Shown here: one piece after another, positions 58,199 through 64,000 of the stretch
How the letters are laid out: every line of letters starts with the position of its first letter
Numbering within the stretch: the stretch's first letter is position 1
Origin: Helicoverpa zea
Taxonomy: Eukaryota; Arthropoda; Insecta; Lepidoptera; Noctuidae
NCBI RefSeq assembly: GCF_022581195.2
Contig: NC_061480.1
Span: 2,418,001 to 2,482,000 of the forward strand
DNA length: 64,000 nt
Direction of reading: 5' to 3'
Translations under genes and position numbers: made by a program
Notes under the pieces: generated by a model
Told to the model about the DNA's origin: nothing
Database searches by the model: none
Seen by the model: only the letters and a program-made list of their open reading frames with translations

Positions 58199-60469
58199 AA
58201 TTTCTGCTAATCAATGAAGCTACGGGAACGCGGTACAAGCATAGACAAATCATTGTTTTTTTTTGTTGTTTATTTACAATCTGGGAATGAAGACGACTAG
58301 TGTTGCGAATAGTCGATATTTTCTCACGATAGTTGGTTCCAATTGATTTAGTAGGTCACAGTGACAAACTGTTATTGAGCTAGTGAATCATTTGTTTTGA
58401 TCTACACTAATATAATAACGACGAAACATTTTTTAATTGTTTGTTTGTACCTTAAAGTCTCCGCAACTACTGACCCTGTTCAAAAAAAAATCTAGTTATT
58501 TTTGTTTATTACATTCCGATATAAAATGCCTTCCAAATAACAGTTTAACACACACAATTACAGGTATCTGGGTACAATGATGAGGCACAATTCCGTTGTA
58601 GCATCGAGGCAGCAGGAATTGCATTAGAAGCCGTACAGTGCGGCTAATGGTGTTAAAATGGCGATGTGTACTGACGTATCATGATGTACTGTAAGATATA
58701 CTGATGTATAAGATTGTGAATTCTTGATCATATGTCGGAAACTTAATGTTAGTTAAAAATGATGATATTTTTGTCGATCATTAAGTTCAAAAATAAATTA
58801 CATGTAGTAAATTGACTTGAACTGTTTTTAATTGAGATCAATATCTGGAAATATCATAACCTCATTATCTGCCCAGGCGACTCCTGCCTAGTTTGAGAAA
58901 AGGCTGTGCCAACGTTGACATGCAATTAAGTTAGGGAAAAGGCTGGACAGATGACGATATGGAAACTGCATTTAATAGGCAAGCAGAATATACGAATGAA
59001 TTTCAATTGAAACAGAAATAAACATGTCTCTTGACCCATGTACAAATTATCCGAAATTTTCCTTTAAAAACATGCGTTTAAATCAAATAGCGCCGTGAGT
59101 CTTTGCCACCTTGAAATGTCCTTAAACGGTCATTAGTCTGAGAATTCCAATTGTTTTTCTATCCTTTGTCAGAAGTTAAGTAATGAGAACTTTATTACGT
59201 AGTCCAGTTCCCGCCAATTAACTTTGCATCTCTGAAGTTAGCCATTTGACTCTTTTAAAGCTTTGATTATCCGAAGTTTGTTACTATTTTAACATTCACA
59301 ATAGTAGCTGGAATCACTGGTCTTATTTGAAAAACTATTTTAGAGTTAAAAGCACATACCTATTCCGGGGAAGACAATTTCCTATGAGATGCGGATGAAC
59401 TGCTGGCACATAATGGTCATGTTATATTCCAAAGAAAATTAGGAGTTACTTTCAAAAGTGAGATAATAAATTACTTCACCCTGACCCATGTTACGGTCGT
59501 TCCCAGTAATCTATCTGTGGATTATCTTACTAGAGATAGAATATGGACATTAATTTATAACTAGTAAGCAAAATAAGGACGATCAGTTATTCAAAAACTG
59601 CTGTTAGCCAGGTGATCAGAATTCGCCATATTTATAAATAGGGCGCTAAACGCCAGGTGATTTTAACATTCTTAACTTCCCAACATAAGGGGTTCTTGTG
59701 CAAATGTATTATTGTAAGGGTGCTATTTCTTAGCAAGTAATAATACTTTTGTTATTGTAAAAGGGGTCAAGGGAGGTTCACTTATTTTTGCATACGTCGT
59801 CACTAGCTTGCGTCTTCGTTTTTGATTAATTCAACATCTTTATTAGGATAAAAAAATGTGTAGCTCTTTCCATAATCGTTTCACTTACATCCCGTGGGAA
59901 CTATTGCTTTCTTCGATAAAAGAGCTACTATCTATCACTAAAATATGTTTTCAAATCAGTCCAATAATTCCTGAGATGTTATAAGTAGTGATTGAACTGG
60001 GATGATTGTTCCCCCATTTCTTCTTTCCAGCAAAAACATATAGAAACTGATGAAGAGCGCGAATTTTTAGGACTGTCTTTCTTAGACATGACCTTTAAAA
60101 AGTGCTGATTTTCGGCCTACGATCTCTAATAACAGTGGGGACCTACAGTTTAACGTGTCCTCCGAAACACATTAAATGATGTCTAAGATATACTTAGAAA
60201 ATACACCGTAAGGACATGGAGTGGTACAAATTTTCACATGTAGCCCTACATAGTTACATGCAAAGCTTACGAGTAACAAAACAGTTTAAAGCCCGTTACC
60301 GATTGCATTTAGCCATATCATCAAACGGCCACTCGCAGGCGGTCCTAAAATAAATTGAGTGCAAACAACTTGATTCCCGTCTAAATTAGGAATAATTAAA
60401 GTTGTAATCAAACGGGCCAAGTACAGCTGTGTTGTTTGTTGCTCCACTGTATAAACTCAAACTCAAAAA

Positions 60470-60640
60470 CGTTTATTTATTTATTTTATTTATTTATTTA
60501 TTTATTCAAATTAGGCTGATAGATCAGCACTTTTCGAACGTCAAAAACAAAAGACAGCCCCAAAGCGCCCACCCTCCACCACTTCCTATGTGTTTTTGCT
60601 GGGAAGAAGTGGCGCAACAAACTCCCCAGCGACACATGTC
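60470..60640 (+). repeat. TTTATT microsatellite plus GGGAAGAAGTGGCGCAACAA repeat
   Basis: (TTTA)n followed by GCACTTTTCGAACGTCAAAA and TGCTGGGAAGAAGTGGCGCA. Fullest copy of this family in the window. Confidence 0.7.
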
Positions 60641-60836
60641 TAATCTATATTTAACTACATATATGTATATATAACAATTAATGCCACTTTGCCACAAGAA
60701 CGGTCTCACCTAAACAAACCAAATGTTTAGGCTTTGTTCGGACTATTATGTAGATGATTTATGTGAAGTTTGCACAAAATCGGTCGAACAAAATGTGGAC
60801 TTAATATGTAGCGACTTCATTTGTTTGTTTGTACCT

Positions 60837-61222
60837 GTCGTGGTGGCCTAGTGGGTAAAGAACCAACCTCTCAAGTATGAGGGCGCGGGTTCGATTCCAG
60901 GTCAGGCAAGTACCAATGCAGCTTTTCTAAGTTTGTATGTACTTTCTAAGTATATCTTAGACACTAATGATTGTGTTTCGGATGGCACGTTAAACTGTAG
61001 GTCCCGGCTGTCATTGAACATCCTTGACAGTCGTTACGGGTAGTCAGAAGCCAGTAAGTCTGACACCAGTCTAACCAAGGGGCAATACCCCCGGTTGCCC
61101 GGGTAACTGGGTTGAGGAGGTCAGATAGGCAGTCGCTTCTTGTAAAAGCACTGGTACTCAGCTGAATCCGGTTAGACTGGAAGCCGACCCCAACATGGGA
61201 AAAGGCTCGGAGGATGATGACC
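60837..61222 (+). repeat. SINE family A, full-length reference copy
   Basis: Head TGTCGTGGTGGCCTAGTGGG with A box, B box GGTTCGATTCCAGGTCAGGC, body TTCTAAGTTTGTATGTACTT, and tail AAAGGCTCGGAGGATGATGA. No CCA or clean cloverleaf, so it is a SINE and not a tRNA gene. Confidence 0.88.
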
Positions 61223-61467
61223 TACTCCTACTACTAACTACTGAACCGATTTGTAAAATTCTTCCACTGTTGGAAAGCTACACTCCTCCTGAGTAACATA
61301 GGCTATTTTTTATCCCGGTACGGGCAGTAGTTCCCACGGGACGCGGGTGAAACCGCGGGAAATCGGCTAGTAGGCTTTACTTCTTCTAGTACTGGAATTT
61401 ATTTCTACAGGACGGTGGTTAACAGCTAGTTTCTATCATATAACAATACTTCTCAAAGACAATCCGT

Positions 61468-61606
61468 CTTACCACAAAAACTTTTAAACGTCAGTTTAAG
61501 CCTTGTCTAAAAAAATGTCAAATTATGACGTTGACATATGGTTCATTTTGCAGCCACAAAATTTTTAGACAACTGTAAACCAGGCGTTAAAGTTTTTGTA
61601 GTAAGG
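61468..61606. mobile_element. short palindromic MITE, second copy
   Basis: The ends CTTACCACAAAAACTTTTAA and TTAAAGTTTTTGTAGTAAGG pair. Related to 58061-58198. Confidence 0.78.
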
Positions 61607-62653
61607 CCAATAATGTCTACGTGATACCTGCTAAGCGTGACCACTTATTTTTAGTGCACAGATAAGTGCATGACGTCATTCAATGAGCCGGATAACTTAT
61701 CTACAAGCCCGAAGGTGTTTCTTATCTCCAAGATAAAATGCTACTTAATTTCATGCGTTTGTGTTCTAATGTTATATAATTTTGCAATGCTACTTGAGGA
61801 AATTACGTACTTTTGAAAAAAATAAGGAATTTCCAAATTTTGTCAAAAAACCTCAGTGGTATGCTTTCAAGATAAAAAATATATCGATAAAATTTTAAGT
61901 TAACGCCTAAACGCCATCACTACTATACTATATGTACGAATTAATCCATGAAATTGAATAATAGCTTTCGTTTGCGAAAAATATTGTAAGACACAGCTGT
62001 TAAAATGGATAAAATTTATAGTTTCTACACTAGAAAGACATGCTTATATAAAATTCACTACAAGACTTTTCAAAAAGTCAAAACACAGATATGATACGAT
62101 GTTCCATCATGAAGTTTCAGTTCATATCTTCCGACTCCATCATCAGATCAGTTCGACAGTACCATATTATTGTATTGTCATCAGAACTACATACAGCTGC
62201 TAATTTTCATGACGCTACGATCCTTGGAAGATGGTTAAATTAGTTACCTTAGATTCCATTTCATAGTTGCATACAGGTCGACCTAATAAAAGCGTGTTAA
62301 AAAACAAAATTGACTTTCTTTTTCACTTATTACACTGAGCAGATGGTGCATACATTTTATTTCTACTTATACCACGTGCGTTGAGTGTTTTGTTTTGATA
62401 ACTGACACTCTTGAAACATGAGCCTCCTCACAGCGAGGGCCGAAACGATTAGAGCTCGGTATTGTACGTGATAATAACCACAATAGCTATTAATTTATAC
62501 TTTGTTATGAATTTCTAAGCGATATCACGAGGCACTTATGTGTTCAAGAGTTTTATAGAGAAGGTAGCAAGTTTCATAATGAAAATGAGGCTTGATCTAT
62601 GCTAATATAATACGCTGGAGAAGTCGTTAGAATGCGCTAATCTAAGGAAAATT

Positions 62654-63033
62654 TGGTCATCATCTCCCTCAACCAACTATGTTGGGGTCAGCTTCCAGTC
62701 TAATTGGATGCAGCTGAGTACCAGTGTGCCACAAGGAGCGATTGTCTATTTGATCACCTCAACCCAGTTACCCGGGCTACCCAATACCTCTAGGTAAGAC
62801 TGGTTGTCAGACTTAGTGACTTCTGGCTACTGTATCGATTGCCAAAAATGTTCAAATACCAGTCGGGACCTACAGTTAAACGTGCTCTCCGAAACACAGT
62901 CATTGGTGTCCAACATATACTTAGAAACTACATACAAACTTTGAAAATTTACATTGGCACCTGCCTGATCTGGAATCGAACCAACACACTCATACTTGAG
63001 AGGTTGGTTCTTTACCCACTAGGCCACCACGAT
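62654..63033 (-). repeat. SINE family A, near full-length (reverse)
   Basis: It runs from CATCATCTCCCTCAACCAAC to the head CCCACTAGGCCACCACGA. Confidence 0.85.
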
Positions 63034-63717
63034 TTTTGCATACTTAAAACTGACATTAGCAATTTGTAATATCCTGATTTTGACCTTGAATGGACACGTG
63101 CATTGGCTTAGTAATGGCTACTAACGATGACTGCTTCGGAAAAAAAATATGATCTAAGTTTTATGAAGTCGTTATACCTATAGAGAACAATATTCAAACT
63201 AGTTATTTTTACTTGATTTCCTGTCATTTGATTGGAGGTATTTAAGTTGGAACTTGATCAAAATCGGTTCAGTTAGACGTGAGATAATCGCGCACAAACA
63301 TTCAGGTTAAACTAAGGACCTTATTTTTTTCAAGACGGTTGCAAATGTAATGTACAATTTGTACAATGCCTATTGTTAAACAATTTACGAATTGAATAAA
63401 ATAAAGATAGGCAAGCAGATTACTGAATGAGTCACTTAATGCCAAGTGTGTTACAACCTTATCAATCGACCTTTTGCCCAATTATTTCTTTATTTTTTTA
63501 CAACAAAATATACGTTAAAATGACGTCAGACGCCTCTAGGTTTGTTATAACCGATTTCTGAATGCCAATGTGAGCTGGGTACAGGAAAAAACTAAGTAAC
63601 GTTCTTTATTTCTGTAGATGACGTAATTAATTGTATATGTAGCTTGAATTACTTATTCAGACGCTCTTCAGTATTCTCACGTTTCAAATGTAATTTTAAA
63701 AGTTAGAAAATAATTCA

Positions 63718-63912
63718 TCGTCTTCCTAGCCGTTTCCCAACTTTGTTAGGGTCGGCTTACAGTCTAAACTGATGTAGATACCAGTGTTTTACAGGGTGCG
63801 ACTGCCTATCTGACTTCTTCTACCCAGTTACCCGGGCAACACAGTACCCCTTGGTAAGACTGGTTGTCAGACTTACAGACTACTCGTAACGACTGCCAGA
63901 GATTTTCAAATG
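63718..63912 (-). repeat. SINE family A, 3' half (reverse)
   Basis: Contains GTTTCCCAACTTTGTTAGGG and GTTACCCGGGCAACACAGTA. Confidence 0.78.
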
Positions 63913-64000
63913 AAAGTAAATATTGATTGCAACAAAAAACTGTCAAAAGTTTCAAAAAGTATCGATATCGATAAAAAAATTGGAACTTGACAACACTATG

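Larger units (their letters stand above)
56252..64000. other. right end of window: repeat-rich intergenic or intronic sequence
   Basis: Apart from the SINEs, MITEs and repeat fragments listed, this is AT-rich sequence with no ORF above about 80 codons and no recognisable domain. I see no RNA gene. Confidence 0.6.

Overview
The window is eukaryotic nuclear DNA from an insect, almost certainly a moth or butterfly. It is AT-rich and intron-rich, and packed with lepidopteran-style repeats: tRNA-headed SINEs, GACA/ACGG-tailed repeat families, Helitron-like TC...CTAG units and many small inverted-repeat elements. I see no bacterial features and no CRISPR. Repeat family assignments rest on recognition by eye, not on a database search. 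|| Host gene (35.73 kb down to the left edge, minus strand): the main occupant is the 5' half of the beta-heavy spectrin gene (karst, kst). I could chain 37 coding exons with canonical splice sites and continuous reading phase. They total 5,561 coding bases, about 1,853 residues. They run from a start codon at 35732-35734 through two actin-binding calponin-homology domains (exons 2-7), the first spectrin repeats (exons 8-17), an acidic linker exon (18), an SH3 domain (19), a very basic exon (20), and then more spectrin repeats to the left edge. The rest of the gene lies beyond position 1. An SH3 domain at about the fifth repeat is the hallmark of beta-heavy spectrin rather than conventional beta-spectrin. 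|| Inside the introns: a 353-codon open C-terminal piece of a non-LTR retrotransposon (5.05-6.11 kb), a long-terminal-inverted-repeat element with a GC-rich core (7.41-8.86 kb), a small two-exon THAP zinc-finger gene with an apparent frameshift (13.59-14.07 kb), a 1.07-kb foldback element (14.56-15.63 kb), a minisatellite of TTGCGCAA palindromes just before the SH3 exon (18.02-18.24 kb), and many SINE and MITE copies. Four exons have a decayed partial copy immediately on their downstream side. || Upstream region (35.8-64 kb): I recognise no further host exon. It holds transposable elements in layers. The centrepiece is a Ty3/gypsy-type LTR retrotransposon on the minus strand with an intact 1,633-residue gag-pol ORF (45016-49917). 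It is bounded by a 193-bp direct repeat and a 4-bp AAAG target duplication. Its right LTR is split by a 3.94-kb TTAA-bounded insertion, which itself carries a 795-bp hAT derivative (8-bp target duplication), a 0.7-kb non-LTR fragment (18-bp target duplication) and a foldback element. || Working relationships: the only clear cellular function is the spectrin membrane skeleton protein. The rest is a record of transposition in and upstream of its gene, and several of the events leave diagnostic target duplications or empty/filled site pairs.
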